In this document: positions 17,949-27,936 of the stretch, piece by piece
Layout: the number at the start of each line of letters is the position of its first letter
Position numbering within the stretch: position 1 is the first letter of the stretch
Source: an uncultured Paraglaciecola sp.
Lineage (GTDB): Bacteria; Pseudomonadota; Gammaproteobacteria; Enterobacterales; Alteromonadaceae
Direction: 5' to 3'
Length of the DNA stretch: 45,698 nt
Assembly (NCBI RefSeq): GCF_913058035.1
Contig: NZ_CAJXPA010000013.1
Span: 1 to 45,698, forward strand
Position numbers and translations under genes: made by a program
Notes under the pieces: model-generated
The model's input: the letters and a program-made list of their open reading frames with translations, nothing else
What the model was told of the DNA's origin: nothing
Databases searched by the model: none

Positions 17949-19013
17949 TTGAAAAAATTATTTGGCCCAAAAGCACAAAAGATGATTGGTCTTGATATCG
18001 GTACTCGCTTTATCAAAGCAGTAGTTCTCGAAAAATCAGGTGCACAATATAACTTACAAGCCTATGCCTGCGAGCCCATTCAGGGTAATGCTTTTGCAGA
18101 GCGTGAAATTAAGGATTTCGAAGCAGTTAGTCATGCACTTAAAAAAGTGAAACTTGCCTTAAAAATTAAAGGTAAGTTAGTTGCCATCGCAGTATCGGGG
18201 TCAACTGTACTTAATAAAATTGTGTATATGGATCCGGGACAAACCGATCATGAACTTGAAAGCCAGATTGAATTGGAAGCGGATAGTCTTATACCGTACC
18301 CATTGAATGAGGTGTATATTGATTTTGAAGAGATAATGAACAGTCAAACCATTAATAATAAAGTACAAGTATTATTAAGCGCAGTTCACAAAGAATTAAT
18401 TGACCGCAGGATCACATTGCTAGATGAAGTAGGCTACGAAGCCAAAGTCGTTGATGTTGAAAGTTATGCCTTAGGTGCAGCAGTTGCGTCTTTTCACCCA
18501 CATGAAGCCGAAGAAACCGTTTGTTGTATCAATATCGGTGCCAGTCATTTGCAAATGTGCGCAGTAAAAGACGGGCAAGTCATATATACCAAAGACCACA
18601 ACTTTGGTATGGACGCATTGATCCAAGACTTGACCATGCTTTACAGCCAAGAACGTTCTCAAATTGAACAACAATTAACTGATGGCACATTACCAGAAAC
18701 ATGGAAACAAGACGCATATCCGATGTTCTTGGCTAACCTTCAACAGAATATCAACCGAGCATTGCAAGTGTATATTAGCGCGTCCGGTAAAACTCGCCCA
18801 AGTTCATTACTTATATGCGGTGGCGGTGGATACATAAAATCCTTGCCTGACGATTTAACTGCAGATTTAGGTATAGAAGTCATCTGTTTTAACCCATTTA
18901 CCAACATGGTGATTGCAGATAATGTTAATCAAGATGACTTAGAACAAGTCACAGGCCAACTCATTATCGCTGCGGGATTGGCCAGTAGGAGTTTTCAAGC
19001 ATGGCACATATAA
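17949..19013 (+). CDS. pilM: Type IV pilus assembly ATPase-fold protein PilM
   Basis: A 354-residue cytoplasmic, actin-fold protein. The phosphate-1 loop IGLDIGTRFIKAV is near residue 15, a second phosphate loop is in CCINIGASHLQMC near 195, and an adenosine-motif-like LICGGGGYIKSL lies near 285. PilM binds the N-terminal INLLPWR tail of PilN at the inner face of the membrane. The start is TTG at 17949 with no strong ribosome site. It overlaps pilN by 13 bases and heads the pilMNOPQ operon, divergent from mrcA. Confidence 0.95.
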   Translation: MKKLFGPKAQKMIGLDIGTRFIKAVVLEKSGAQYNLQAYACEPIQGNAFAEREIKDFEAVSHALKKVKLALKIKGKLVAIAVSGSTVLNKIVYMDPGQTDHELESQIELEADSLIPYPLNEVYIDFEEIMNSQTINNKVQVLLSAVHKELIDRRITLLDEVGYEAKVVDVESYALGAAVASFHPHEAEETVCCINIGASHLQMCAVKDGQVIYTKDHNFGMDALIQDLTMLYSQERSQIEQQLTDGTLPETWKQDAYPMFLANLQQNINRALQVYISASGKTRPSSLLICGGGGYIKSLPDDLTADLGIEVICFNPFTNMVIADNVNQDDLEQVTGQLIIAAGLASRSFQAWHI

Positions 19014-19585
19014 ATTTACTGCCTTGGCGCGAGAGTCGAAGAGCTGAACATAAAAAAAATTACCTGACCTTGTTAGTCGCACTAACAACGATTGCATTCA
19101 GCTTAATGTTTATTGCTGGCAATGTGCTTGATAAAATGACCGGAAATCAAAATTATCGAAATAATTTTATTGAGCAACAAACAGCCATATTAGACAAACA
19201 GATTAAAAAAATTAAAAATATTAAAAAAGACAAAGAAGCTATTGAACAAAGAATGGCCTTAATAGAACAGCTTGAGTCAAGCAGAAACGCCGTACCAATA
19301 GTTTTGGATGAGCTGGTGAGATTAGTACCCAATGGCTTATCTTTTCGCAGTTTTTCTCGTCAGGGCAATCTTATTGAAATATTGGGAGTAAGTGAATCAA
19401 ACAACAGGTTGGCAGATTTTATGCGCCAATTAGAAGATTCAACTATTTTTAGTAGTGGTGAATTATCTTCTATTAAGGCTGATACATCTGCTCTAGAAGC
19501 AGTCAGTGATTTTAAGCTTACCTTTACTATTAATCCGAGTGTTGCTCCAGATTTTTCAGTGATTAAAGAGGAGCCACAAAAATGA
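19001..19585 (+). CDS. pilN: Type IV pilus inner-membrane protein PilN
   Basis: A 194-residue bitopic protein. It opens MAHINLLPWRESRR, the conserved PilM-binding peptide, followed by one membrane helix (about 22-43) and a coiled-coil region (EQQTAILDKQIKKIKNIKKD) leading to a ferredoxin-like periplasmic domain. It forms a heterodimer with PilO to connect the PilM platform to the secretin via PilP. The start lies inside pilM and the stop overlaps pilO by ATGA, so translation is coupled. Confidence 0.95.
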   Translation: MAHINLLPWRESRRAEHKKNYLTLLVALTTIAFSLMFIAGNVLDKMTGNQNYRNNFIEQQTAILDKQIKKIKNIKKDKEAIEQRMALIEQLESSRNAVPIVLDELVRLVPNGLSFRSFSRQGNLIEILGVSESNNRLADFMRQLEDSTIFSSGELSSIKADTSALEAVSDFKLTFTINPSVAPDFSVIKEEPQK

Positions 19586-20199
19586 AATTTGATTTTAATA
19601 AATTAAAGGAGATTAACGATTTAGATTTCGAACAAGTGGCTACTTGGCCTTTTGAAGTTAAATCTCTGGTTGCAGTGTTTGTTGTGGTAATTGGCCTAGT
19701 GGGTGGATATTATTTTTTAATAAAAGATAAACTGCCATTACTCGAAGTGGCTCAGAATAAAGAGTTATCGTTAAAGCAAACCTACCAAGGTAAGTATCGT
19801 ATTGCCGTCAACTTACAAGCCTACGAAGAACAACTCACTCAATTACAAAACGATTTTTCATCTATGCTAAAGTCACTTCCGACTAGCAATGAAACACCTG
19901 GATTACTGGATGACATTACATTAGTGGGCACATCTGCCGGACTTACGTTCAGATTGTTAAATTGGCAAAGAGAAATTCCAAAAGAATTCTATTCAGAGCT
20001 GCCAATTGAAATGGAAGTATTTGGTGGGTATCACAACTTTGGACAATTTGCTTCAGAGATAGCCGGATTGCCTCGAATTGTTACAGTACATGATTTTGAA
20101 GTCACCCAAGAAGTCAATACTCTTAAGCTTAAAGTACAGGCAAAAACGTACAGAACATCTAATGAGCAAGACACTACAACGGAAGAGCAAGCACAATGA
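19582..20199 (+). CDS. pilO: Type IV pilus inner-membrane protein PilO
   Basis: A 205-residue bitopic protein with a short cytoplasmic N-terminus, a membrane helix at about 28-47 (SLVAVFVVVIGLVGGYYFLI), a periplasmic coiled coil, then a globular domain with YSELPIEMEVFGGYHNFGQF, the stretch characteristic of PilO. It partners with PilN. Its start overlaps the pilN stop and its stop overlaps pilP, each by four bases. Confidence 0.95.
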   Translation: MKFDFNKLKEINDLDFEQVATWPFEVKSLVAVFVVVIGLVGGYYFLIKDKLPLLEVAQNKELSLKQTYQGKYRIAVNLQAYEEQLTQLQNDFSSMLKSLPTSNETPGLLDDITLVGTSAGLTFRLLNWQREIPKEFYSELPIEMEVFGGYHNFGQFASEIAGLPRIVTVHDFEVTQEVNTLKLKVQAKTYRTSNEQDTTTEEQAQ

Positions 20200-20735
20200 A
20201 CCATATTAGAATTGTGTTAGTAGCAGCACTATTAAGTGGCTGTGAAGCCAAAGTTGACGATTTACAAATATTTATTGCTGAGGTCAAACAGACAACTAGC
20301 GTTAATATAGAGCTGTATCCTGAATTTGAAAGCAAACCTACCTTTATTTATTCTGCTAACACTTTACGCAGTCCATTTCGACGTCCAAGAAATACAGGTG
20401 TTAGAGTCAAAGCAAAAGTAGCATCCCAATCTAATTGCGCACAACCCGATTTTAATCACAGCAAACAACCATTGGAAAAATTTGGTATCGATGCATTATC
20501 TATTACCGGCGTTTTTCAATCTAATGGTAAAAAATGGGTGCTAATTAAATCTAATACTGGCAGCTTATTTAAAGCTACAATTGGCGATTACCTAGGATTG
20601 TTTTTCGGGAAAATCGATTCTATTCAAAATGGCACAGTTTCTTTTACTGAAATGCTGCCCGATGGTGCTGGCTGCTGGCAGAAAAAGCAAGCCACACTCA
20701 CCATGCTTTCGAAGGCAGGAGAAGATGATGTCTGA
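20196..20735 (+). CDS. pilP: Type IV pilus lipoprotein PilP
   Basis: A 179-residue lipoprotein: a short signal ending in the lipobox LLSGC, with the lipidated Cys at 16. An unstructured linker (SPFRRP motif, common in PilP) leads to a small beta domain (~100-165) containing ALSITGVFQSNGKKWVLI and ATIGDYLG. PilP links the PilN/O complex to the PilQ secretin across the periplasm. The C-terminus overlaps the start of pilQ by 11 bases. Confidence 0.93.
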   Translation: MNHIRIVLVAALLSGCEAKVDDLQIFIAEVKQTTSVNIELYPEFESKPTFIYSANTLRSPFRRPRNTGVRVKAKVASQSNCAQPDFNHSKQPLEKFGIDALSITGVFQSNGKKWVLIKSNTGSLFKATIGDYLGLFFGKIDSIQNGTVSFTEMLPDGAGCWQKKQATLTMLSKAGEDDV

Positions 20736-22503
20736 GCGTTTTATTTTTAACAAAAAACTTAATCGAACTAATCCAATATGGTTTTGGCTAACTGCACTAG
20801 TTGCGGTAACTGCAAGCTTATTTGCATTCGAATCATTTGGCCAAGAAAATGCTGTTGTATTATTCGATGCTAAACCTAAAGCTGACAAAGTTTTTCATTC
20901 TGAATTGCAAGACATACAGTTTTCACGTTTGCCCAATGGCGGAGCGAAAGCTTTGATAACGTTTAGTAATGGAAATTTTCAGCTGCAGTTGAGTGAAACA
21001 GATAAAACATTAAGTTTGGTTTTGCCCAGAACAAAATTAGCCGACGAGCAATTGTTTACGCTTGATGTGGTGGATTTTGCAACACCAGTTAATTCCATTG
21101 AAACATTTCAAGATGAAGAACAAACCAGAGTTGAGTTTTTACTGCAAGACAGAATCATCTTTCGTCATCAAAAAGGTGCCAATAGTCTAAGTATAGAAAT
21201 CGAAAAGCGAACGCAAGATAGCCCGCCAGATAGTCAACAAACCGATTTTGCTGGCGAACCGATTTCACTCGATTTTCAAGACGTCCCCGTTCGCCAAGTC
21301 CTGCAAATAATAGCCCAAGTTAACGGTTTTAATTTGGTTACGACTGACACGGTTACAGGAAACGTGACTATCAGTTTGTCTGGAGTTCCTTGGGATCAGG
21401 CTTTAGATATGATTTTAAAGATCAAAGGATTGGACAAAAGACTCGAAGGAAATATATTACTTATCGCGCCCACTGAAGAACTAACTGCTCGAGAAACACA
21501 ACAATTACAATCTAAGCAACAAGTAGCTGAACTAGCACCTTTAATCTCGACAAACGTGCAAATTAATTATGCTAAAGCGCAAGACTTGGCCGCCATTCTC
21601 AAAGGTACTGATAACAGTATTCTAACACCTAGAGGTAGTGTTGCAGTTGATGAAAGAACCAACACACTTTTACTTAGGGATACACAAACATCAATCGATG
21701 AAGCAAGAATTTTAGTTGATGCCTTAGATATCCCTATCAAGCAGGTATTGATAGAATCACGTATGGTGACTGTAAGAGACAACGCTAGCGAGTCATTAGG
21801 TGTACAATGGGGGTTGAGCAATACTATTAGTAATGGAGCCGTATCAGGCTCATTATCGGGTGCTGATTCCCTAACCAGCGGCGTGATCCCTTCTATAACA
21901 GACAGGCTCAATGTGGCGTTGCCAGTGAGTAGTCCAGCTGGGCGAATTGGTATACAAATCGCACGACTGCTGGATGGAACCATCATCGACTTAGAGTTAT
22001 CTGCACTGGAATCTGAAAATAAAGGTGAAGTCATTGCAAGCCCTCGTATTACTGTAGCAAATCAACATGAGGCTTATATTGAACAAGGAACAGAAATTCC
22101 TTATGTTGAAGCAACCTCAAGTGGCGCTACTTCGGTTGAATTCAAAAAGGCAGTTTTAAGTTTGAAAGTCACTCCACATATCACTCCGGATAATAGGATT
22201 ATTATGGATTTAGTTGTGACCCAAGATACACGTGGGGATACGGTGTCAACATCTACTGGTGATGCAGTTGCAATTGACACTCAAGAAATAAGCACACAAG
22301 TGTTAGTTGAAAATGGTGAAACCATAGTATTAGGTGGAATTTTCCAGCAGAGCTCTTCAAACGATGTACGAAAAGTACCACTTTTAGGTGATTTACCTTT
22401 TGTAGGTTATTTATTCAAAAATTCATCAGAAATAATGGAAAAACGCGAGTTATTAATCTTTGTGACGCCTAAGATTTTGACAGATGAATTAAGAACTAAG
22501 TGA
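20725..22503 (+). CDS. pilQ: Type IV pilus secretin PilQ
   Basis: About 592 residues. The start is ATG at 20725 (or 20728), with AGGAGA upstream; longer frames upstream overlap pilP and lack a ribosome site. Order: signal/anchor helix (PIWFWLTALVAVTASLFAF), AMIN-type domain (~45-150), secretin N domains with ISLDFQDVPVRQVLQIIAQV near 185, and the C-terminal secretin barrel with GEVIASPRITVANQ and VENGETIVLGGIF. It forms the outer-membrane channel through which type IV pili exit. It is shorter than PilQ proteins that carry two AMIN domains. Last gene of the operon, followed by a terminator. Confidence 0.95.
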   Translation: MMSERFIFNKKLNRTNPIWFWLTALVAVTASLFAFESFGQENAVVLFDAKPKADKVFHSELQDIQFSRLPNGGAKALITFSNGNFQLQLSETDKTLSLVLPRTKLADEQLFTLDVVDFATPVNSIETFQDEEQTRVEFLLQDRIIFRHQKGANSLSIEIEKRTQDSPPDSQQTDFAGEPISLDFQDVPVRQVLQIIAQVNGFNLVTTDTVTGNVTISLSGVPWDQALDMILKIKGLDKRLEGNILLIAPTEELTARETQQLQSKQQVAELAPLISTNVQINYAKAQDLAAILKGTDNSILTPRGSVAVDERTNTLLLRDTQTSIDEARILVDALDIPIKQVLIESRMVTVRDNASESLGVQWGLSNTISNGAVSGSLSGADSLTSGVIPSITDRLNVALPVSSPAGRIGIQIARLLDGTIIDLELSALESENKGEVIASPRITVANQHEAYIEQGTEIPYVEATSSGATSVEFKKAVLSLKVTPHITPDNRIIMDLVVTQDTRGDTVSTSTGDAVAIDTQEISTQVLVENGETIVLGGIFQQSSSNDVRKVPLLGDLPFVGYLFKNSSEIMEKRELLIFVTPKILTDELRTK

Positions 22504-22535
22504 AATTTGGACATGTTTCATCGTTAAATCTATTT

Positions 22536-22572
22536 AAAAAACAGTTTTATCGCTTGTTTAGACTGTTTTTTT
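22536..22572 (+). terminator. Putative terminator after pilQ
   Basis: AAAAAACAGT (22536-22545) can pair with ACTGTTTTTT (22562-22571) around a 16-base loop; the 3' arm forms a run of seven T. It lies 33 bases beyond the pilQ stop. The A/T-rich stem makes it moderate in strength. Confidence 0.5.
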
Positions 22573-22729
22573 ATTATTCCTGCTGCATAATCTTTACAAA
22601 GCTTGCAAATTTCACCGTAAAACTGAGATAATCATCATCTCGAAATTTTCGACGAGGTCTGGTTAATCCATAAAAGGGTAGCCGAACAGAACTTTCTACC
22701 CCTTAAACATAGTTGTGAAATAAGCAAAA

Positions 22730-23245
22730 ATGGCTGAAAAACGTAATATATTCCTTATAGGCCCGATGGGTGCTGGTAAAAGCACTATTGGTAGACACCT
22801 TGCAGACGAACTTCATCTAGAATTTTTTGATTCTGATCAAGAGATTGAGAAACGCTCTGGCGCAGATATCGCTTGGATATTTGATCTTGAAGGAGAAGAA
22901 GGCTTCCGTCTGCGTGAAGAAAACATCATTAACGACTTAACTGATAAACAAGGCATTGTTTTGGCAACGGGCGGTGGTTCTGTAGTCAGCAAAAATGTTA
23001 GAAATAGGTTATCAGCACGAGGCATAGTGGTATATTTACAAACTACTATTGATAAACAAGTCGCTAGAACTCAGCGTGACAAGCGTCGTCCCTTGTTACA
23101 GAAAGACGATCCTGAGACAGTGTTGCGTAACTTAGCAGATGAACGTAATCCGTTATATGAAGATGCAGCTGATTATATTGTCGATACCGACGACCAAAGT
23201 GCCCGTGCTGTTGCGAACCAGATCATCGTTAAGATAGGTTTGTAA
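22730..23245 (+). CDS. aroK: Shikimate kinase
   Basis: A 171-residue kinase phosphorylating shikimate at the 3-OH with ATP, fifth step of chorismate synthesis. Walker A is GPMGAGKST (11-19), then the [13 protein letters not shown] shikimate-binding Asp motif, GFRLREE, and the TGGGSV loop near residue 80. RDKRRPLL is in the lid. Size and N-terminus match AroK (type I) of gammaproteobacteria. It heads aroK-aroB-damX-dam, the standard superoperon order, 39 bases before aroB. Confidence 0.96.
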   Translation: MAEKRNIFLIGPMGAGKSTIGRHLADELHLEFFDSDQEIEKRSGADIAWIFDLEGEEGFRLREENIINDLTDKQGIVLATGGGSVVSKNVRNRLSARGIVVYLQTTIDKQVARTQRDKRRPLLQKDDPETVLRNLADERNPLYEDAADYIVDTDDQSARAVANQIIVKIGL

Positions 23246-23284
23246 ATCTTTTTTCTTATGTAACAATTATAGGGCTAGCTAAAT

Positions 23285-24352
23285 ATGGCGACACTAACAG
23301 TTGAGTTGGGTGAGCGTAGCTACCCTATATTGATTCAAGCCAATCTTCTTAAAAATCCTGCAGTTCTAAGCAAACACCTCACTACAAATAAAGTAGTAGT
23401 GGTAACCAATGACGTAGTCGATCCGCTCTACTTTTCTATTGTCAATGAGGCCTTAGCTGGCTTTGAAGTTAATAAAATTATCGTGCCTGATGGCGAACAA
23501 TACAAAAATTTGAAGAGCTTTGAAATGGTTATTTCAGAGCTGTTAGGGATGTCTGCTGGTCGCGATACAACTTTAATTGCATTAGGTGGTGGAGTTATAG
23601 GTGACTTAACTGGTTTTGTTGCTGCAAGTTTTCAGCGTGGTGTGCCCTTCATTCAGATCCCTACTAGCTTATTGTCACAAGTTGATTCATCAGTTGGTGG
23701 AAAAACAGCAGTGAATCACCCTTTAGGCAAAAATATGATTGGTGCGTTTTACCAACCAAAAGCTGTTTTAATCGATACCAATAGTTTAAGCAGTTTGCCT
23801 AAACGTGAATTTGCAGCGGGAATGGCTGAAGTAATTAAATATGGTGTGATTTACGACTCAGACTTTTTTGGATGGTTGGAGGAAAACCAGCATGCTATCA
23901 AGCATCAAGAACTAACAGCACTGCAATACATGATTGCTCGCTGTTGTGAAATAAAAGCAGAAATAGTGGCTATTGATGAAAGGGAATCTGGCTTGAGAGC
24001 ATTACTCAATTTAGGTCACACATTTGGCCATGCCATTGAAGCTGAAAAAGGTTATGGAAACTGGTTACACGGCGAAGCCGTCTCAGCAGGCATCGTTCTT
24101 GCTTGTGCAGTAGCAACTAAGATGAATTGGCTCGAAGCGTCAGAATTCAGTCGCATCGAATCCCTGCTACAAGCATTTGATTTACCTACAGTTGCACCTG
24201 TTGATATGGCATATGACAGCTTTATTCGACATATGCGACACGATAAAAAAGTGCAAGCTGGTCAGTTGTTTTTTGTTATACCGAAGGGAATTGGCAAAGC
24301 GGTGGTCACAAATGAAGTATCTGAAGAGGTGTTACGCGCCGTTCTTTCTTAG
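23285..24352 (+). CDS. aroB: 3-dehydroquinate synthase
   Basis: A 355-residue enzyme that cyclises DAHP to 3-dehydroquinate, the second shikimate-pathway step, using NAD and a divalent metal. Visible signatures: [28 protein letters not shown] (NAD binding, ~100), [20 protein letters not shown] (~130), and metal ligands in the Glu of MAEVIKYG and in [12 protein letters not shown] and HGEAVSAG. Length is normal. It follows aroK by 39 bases. Confidence 0.96.
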   Translation: MATLTVELGERSYPILIQANLLKNPAVLSKHLTTNKVVVVTNDVVDPLYFSIVNEALAGFEVNKIIVPDGEQYKNLKSFEMVISELLGMSAGRDTTLIALGGGVIGDLTGFVAASFQRGVPFIQIPTSLLSQVDSSVGGKTAVNHPLGKNMIGAFYQPKAVLIDTNSLSSLPKREFAAGMAEVIKYGVIYDSDFFGWLEENQHAIKHQELTALQYMIARCCEIKAEIVAIDERESGLRALLNLGHTFGHAIEAEKGYGNWLHGEAVSAGIVLACAVATKMNWLEASEFSRIESLLQAFDLPTVAPVDMAYDSFIRHMRHDKKVQAGQLFFVIPKGIGKAVVTNEVSEEVLRAVLS

Positions 24353-24419
24353 GATTAGATTTTTACTTGTTATATCTATGTTTTATGCACAGATGTAATA
24401 CGTATCTCCACCTAGGTAT

Positions 24420-25880
24420 ATGCAAATGGCTGTCTCAGAACTTAACGACCGATTAGACTATTTAATCAGTTATTCTTCACAACTTGTGTTTGTTTGCAGC
24501 GACAAGATTCAACTGCAATCCAAAGTCATTGAAAGCTTTATTGCTCAGCAAAGTGAACACGCTGACTTAGCTTTACTCACTGCAAATGAGTTAACTCCTT
24601 TGGCTAATTATCGAGAAAAATTATTTCGACAACTCATCAGCCAAAACCAAGAGGCAGATTTTAATCGGCCTCTCAATCAACTGCTAGCTAAGTTAAACGA
24701 GCATAATGGTCCAATTTTGATCAGCGTTTTTCAAGCTGAAAAGTTGCCTAATAAGCTTGTTAAAGAATTATGGGACTTGGTCTTACAAAGCCGCTTTGCC
24801 AACAACAAACAGCATCTTAATGTATTGTTAATGGGGCTTTCTGATTGGGCACAAATGACTAAATCAGGCTTAGGAGCTAAATCCAAAGGTCAACCTATAG
24901 TGTTAAATAGTCAAAACGACATCCAACACATCAATGATAATGAATTTTCTGATTTAGAATCACTAATTCAAGATAAACGAAAAAAGTTTGCTCAACGTAT
25001 ACAGGATCGTCATTACCAGTCTGCTGTTTCTCAGCCTATTTATAAAAAATGGTGGGTAGCGACTTTATTTGGATTGGTTTTTTTAATCACTTTTACTGGA
25101 ATATTAGGCTGGCAATATTCAGAGAAGGTTAGTGTAGTCATATCCTTTGTTAACGCCCAGATTTTTACCCAAGAACAACCTGTCAAACTCTCTGATATGA
25201 CAGAATTAGAAAAGCTACCATCCGAAATAATGACTCAGCCCGAACCTCAAATTATTAGAAAACTCGATACATCGACTAATTCACCTATCGTTAAACAAGT
25301 GAACACCAAAGATATACTGGTTACTGACTGGAAAACGGCAAGTGCTAAAATTAAAGAGTATTCAAACAACGTTCTTTTACAAACCAGTAATAATGATGAA
25401 CAAACAAAACTATCTTCAGAACCAGACCCCTCTATTATAGCTGTTGTGTCTGCAGATGAGACAAACACTGTTAATGATTATCGAATCGAAGATAAGGTTA
25501 AGTTTGATCCCATAGTCAAAAAAACAGAATTACAGTTGAGTAATATTGAACAAGTTTTAACTGATGATGTCCTTTATCCTGTGCCTGAAATGTTGTTGGC
25601 ACTACCTTCTGAAAATTTTCTAATTCAAATAGCTGCAATGGCTAATGTGAATATCTTGCAAGATTACATTAGAGATGAGCAGCTTGGCCAACAACTATGG
25701 TTATATAAAACTCAACGTTACGGTGGAGATTGGTATGTGTTGTTGAAAAACCAACATTTTTCTTCAATAGATCTTGCTAGAGCAGAAATAATCAACCTAG
25801 CGGACAGCATGTTAAGAAATACACCTTTTGTTAAGCGTGTTTCCCAAGTCAAACAAGAAATAAGCATTTCTGTGCCTTAA
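24420..25880 (+). CDS. damX: DamX-like SPOR-domain cell-division protein
   Basis: 486 residues. The N-terminal ~200 residues form a cytoplasmic AAA-like region without clear Walker motifs, next comes one membrane helix at about 211-233 (WWVATLFGLVFLITF), a disordered Ser/Glu-rich periplasmic linker, and a C-terminal SPOR domain (~398-475, LIQIAAMANVNILQDYIRDE). SPOR domains bind denuded septal peptidoglycan, so it should act at the division site. Position between aroB and dam identifies it as the DamX counterpart. The start ATG 24420 has AGG upstream; ATG 24426 is equally possible. Confidence 0.85.
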   Translation: MQMAVSELNDRLDYLISYSSQLVFVCSDKIQLQSKVIESFIAQQSEHADLALLTANELTPLANYREKLFRQLISQNQEADFNRPLNQLLAKLNEHNGPILISVFQAEKLPNKLVKELWDLVLQSRFANNKQHLNVLLMGLSDWAQMTKSGLGAKSKGQPIVLNSQNDIQHINDNEFSDLESLIQDKRKKFAQRIQDRHYQSAVSQPIYKKWWVATLFGLVFLITFTGILGWQYSEKVSVVISFVNAQIFTQEQPVKLSDMTELEKLPSEIMTQPEPQIIRKLDTSTNSPIVKQVNTKDILVTDWKTASAKIKEYSNNVLLQTSNNDEQTKLSSEPDPSIIAVVSADETNTVNDYRIEDKVKFDPIVKKTELQLSNIEQVLTDDVLYPVPEMLLALPSENFLIQIAAMANVNILQDYIRDEQLGQQLWLYKTQRYGGDWYVLLKNQHFSSIDLARAEIINLADSMLRNTPFVKRVSQVKQEISISVP

Positions 25881-25959
25881 GCTATTTGTTGTTTCTACCT
25901 AGTGCCGTTACAATCCTGCCAGACAAATTTGCGGCTTTGACTTGGTTGAAACATTGGCA

Positions 25960-26787
25960 GTGACAAAAGATAAAAAAAATAGAGCTTTTTTAAAATGGGC
26001 TGGCGGTAAATTCAGTCTTATTGAAGACATAACCGCTAAGCTTCCACAAGCCAAAAAACTCATTGAGCCATTTGTTGGTGCAGGTTCAGTATTTCTCAAT
26101 ACCAATTATTCTAAATATCTACTCAACGATATAAACGCTGACTTGATTAATTTATATAATATTGTCAAACATCAATCTAGCGATTACATAACAGACAGTG
26201 CTAAGTTTTTCACACCCGCTTTTAATGAAGAGCAACGTTATTACCAAATAAGACAAGAGTTTAATGACAGTGAAGATATCTATGAAAGGGCTATTTTCTT
26301 CCTTTACTTAAACAGGCATGGTTACAATGGGTTATGCCGCTATAATAATAGTGGAAAATTTAATGTGCCTTTTGGCAGGTACAAAGCTCCTTATTTTCCA
26401 GAAAAGGAACTAGTGTACTTTGCAGAGAAATCTCAGTTAGCCACTTTTACCTGCGATTCTTTTGAGAAAGTCTTCGCCAGAGCTCGAAAAAACTCAGTGA
26501 TTTATTGTGACCCTCCGTATGCACCTATCAGCAAAACCGCTATGTTTAATAGCTATGCTGCTGGTGGATTTACGTTAGATAACCAAATTAAACTAGCATC
26601 ATTGGCCCGTCGCACTGGTTACAAACGCAATATTCCAGTGTTGGTTAGTAACCACGACACAGAGTTTACTAGGGATATTTATCAAGGTGCTGATATGACT
26701 GAACTTCAAGTTAGTCGTTTCATCAGCCAAAATGGCAGTACTAGAATAAAAGTTGCTGAGCTGTTGGCCTTATTTCAGGTCCAATAG
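25960..26787 (+). CDS. dam: DNA adenine methylase Dam
   Basis: About 275 residues; methylates adenine N6 in GATC, steering mismatch repair and replication timing. The alpha-class motif order is visible: AdoMet-binding FLKWAGGK near the N-terminus and FVGAGSVF (~40), then the catalytic DPPY (CDPPYAP, ~185). The GTG at 25960 gives an N-terminus closely matching other Dam proteins (KKNRAFLKWAGGK); a TTG at 25942 would add six residues. Neither has a strong ribosome site. It lies 79 bases after damX and converges on a minus-strand gene, where the canonical dam-rpe adjacency is broken. Confidence 0.95.
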   Translation: MTKDKKNRAFLKWAGGKFSLIEDITAKLPQAKKLIEPFVGAGSVFLNTNYSKYLLNDINADLINLYNIVKHQSSDYITDSAKFFTPAFNEEQRYYQIRQEFNDSEDIYERAIFFLYLNRHGYNGLCRYNNSGKFNVPFGRYKAPYFPEKELVYFAEKSQLATFTCDSFEKVFARARKNSVIYCDPPYAPISKTAMFNSYAAGGFTLDNQIKLASLARRTGYKRNIPVLVSNHDTEFTRDIYQGADMTELQVSRFISQNGSTRIKVAELLALFQVQ

Positions 26788-26809
26788 TTTGATTTGAAGT
26801 GTAGAATTA

Positions 26810-27136
26810 CTATCTTGTCTTGGCTGGATTTTCTGCTTCGCTGTTTCCTGAGCGTGATAACAATTCAAGTAAATCAATAAAGTGGAACTGGTAGGAGCTA
26901 GATCTTCCGGTAAACCACTCAGACCAGCTTACGCCTTGTGTTTGACCTTCATTAGCGCATCTATTTGCAGGATGGCTAACAGGTAATTCATGGTCAATGA
27001 CTGTAGTTTCTGTATCTCCGCAGAAAGCACTTTTATCGTCTAATGAAATTTGAGGAAAACTTAATATTACAACTGCTGCCATACAAGCTAACGTTATTCC
27101 AGTTTGGGTAAATAACAATTTTGACTTCCTGTTCAT
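26810..27136 (-). CDS. Small secreted or membrane-anchored hypothetical
   Basis: 108 residues, no family recognised. The N-terminus is basic (MNRKSKLL) with a hydrophobic helix (GITLACMAAVVILSF, ~13-27), a signal peptide or single anchor. The mature part has two cysteines (FCGD and NRCANE) that could pair, and a tryptophan-aromatic stretch VSWSEWFTGRSSSYQFHFID. The ATG at 27136 has GGAAA upstream. It ends 22 bases from the dam stop on the opposite strand. With the TorF-like gene next to it, it forms an insertion in a normally conserved neighbourhood. Confidence 0.6.
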   Translation of the reverse strand: MNRKSKLLFTQTGITLACMAAVVILSFPQISLDDKSAFCGDTETTVIDHELPVSHPANRCANEGQTQGVSWSEWFTGRSSSYQFHFIDLLELLSRSGNSEAENPAKTR

Positions 27137-27243
27137 GGTGTTTCCAGCTTCGAGGTAATTACTTATACTATACCTCTAATTTAGTTTGCAACAACTGCAC
27201 TTCAACTCATATGTTATAGACTTTGTCGTTAATCTTTAGATAT

Positions 27244-27272
27244 AAAAAAGGCACAATAATTGTGCCTTTTTT
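27244..27272 (-). terminator. Strong hairpin terminator
   Basis: A perfect 13-bp stem, AAAAAAGGCACAA (27244-27256) and TTGTGCCTTTTTT (27260-27272), with loop TAA. It lies 22 bases beyond the stop of the TorF-like gene and separates it from the next minus-strand gene. The A/T flanks would make it work in both directions. Confidence 0.9.
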
Positions 27273-27294
27273 ATATTTCTCAAATTAACTAGTT

Positions 27295-27936
27295 TTATAA
27301 ATCAAATGATTTGCTAAAAGAAAAATACATGGCTTCATCGTCATCAAGATCAGAACCACTAAATATGACTCCAACACCTACATCGAAACCACCAATCTCG
27401 GTACCGTATGCTACTTCAAAATATTCACCGTCAAACTCATCACCCCAAAGACCAACAGTGCCTGAAAAACCATTACTTTCAATAGAGATGCCGGTGAACG
27501 TGTAATCGGCTTCTACAATTTCCAAATCATCATCTCCGTCCTGCGTACCTACAGAATACTCTAGACTGAACATACCGAATCCAGCATTTAAGTTTATCTC
27601 ATTGTATGCACTGTCAAAATCTCCTGTGTATTGGTATGTAGTCAGTCCTGCGCTCAAAGCTAAACCGCTATCAAATTCAAAACCATAGCCTGCGTAAACG
27701 TCGATTTCTAAGCCATCAGCTACATCGGCAGCCCAGGTACCTACATAAAAACCGCCATTTCCATAATCTAAGCCTACACTTGCAGAACCACTAGACGTTT
27801 GTTGAATACCACGAAAGTGATACTCAGAGACATATCCGACATTTGAACTAACGCTACCTTCAGCCGTTGCCACTTGACTAACACTAGATGCAGCTAAAAT
27901 AGCGGCGGCTAAGACGGTAATTTTTAAAGTTTTCAT
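27295..27936 (-). CDS. TorF-family putative porin
   Basis: A 213-residue outer-membrane beta-barrel protein. A cleavable signal of about 25 residues (MKTLKITVLAAAILAASSVS...) precedes SSNVGYVSEYHFRGIQQTS, the conserved opening of the TorF family (proteobacterial TIGR02001). Alternating strands follow, with many Asp/Glu, and a terminal Phe-Ser-Lys-Ser-Phe-Asp-Leu that resembles a barrel C-terminal strand. Acidic composition fits a marine outer membrane. GGAG lies 8 bases before the ATG at 27936. It is divergent from rpe. The substrate is unknown. Confidence 0.85.
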   Translation of the reverse strand: MKTLKITVLAAAILAASSVSQVATAEGSVSSNVGYVSEYHFRGIQQTSSGSASVGLDYGNGGFYVGTWAADVADGLEIDVYAGYGFEFDSGLALSAGLTTYQYTGDFDSAYNEINLNAGFGMFSLEYSVGTQDGDDDLEIVEADYTFTGISIESNGFSGTVGLWGDEFDGEYFEVAYGTEIGGFDVGVGVIFSGSDLDDDEAMYFSFSKSFDL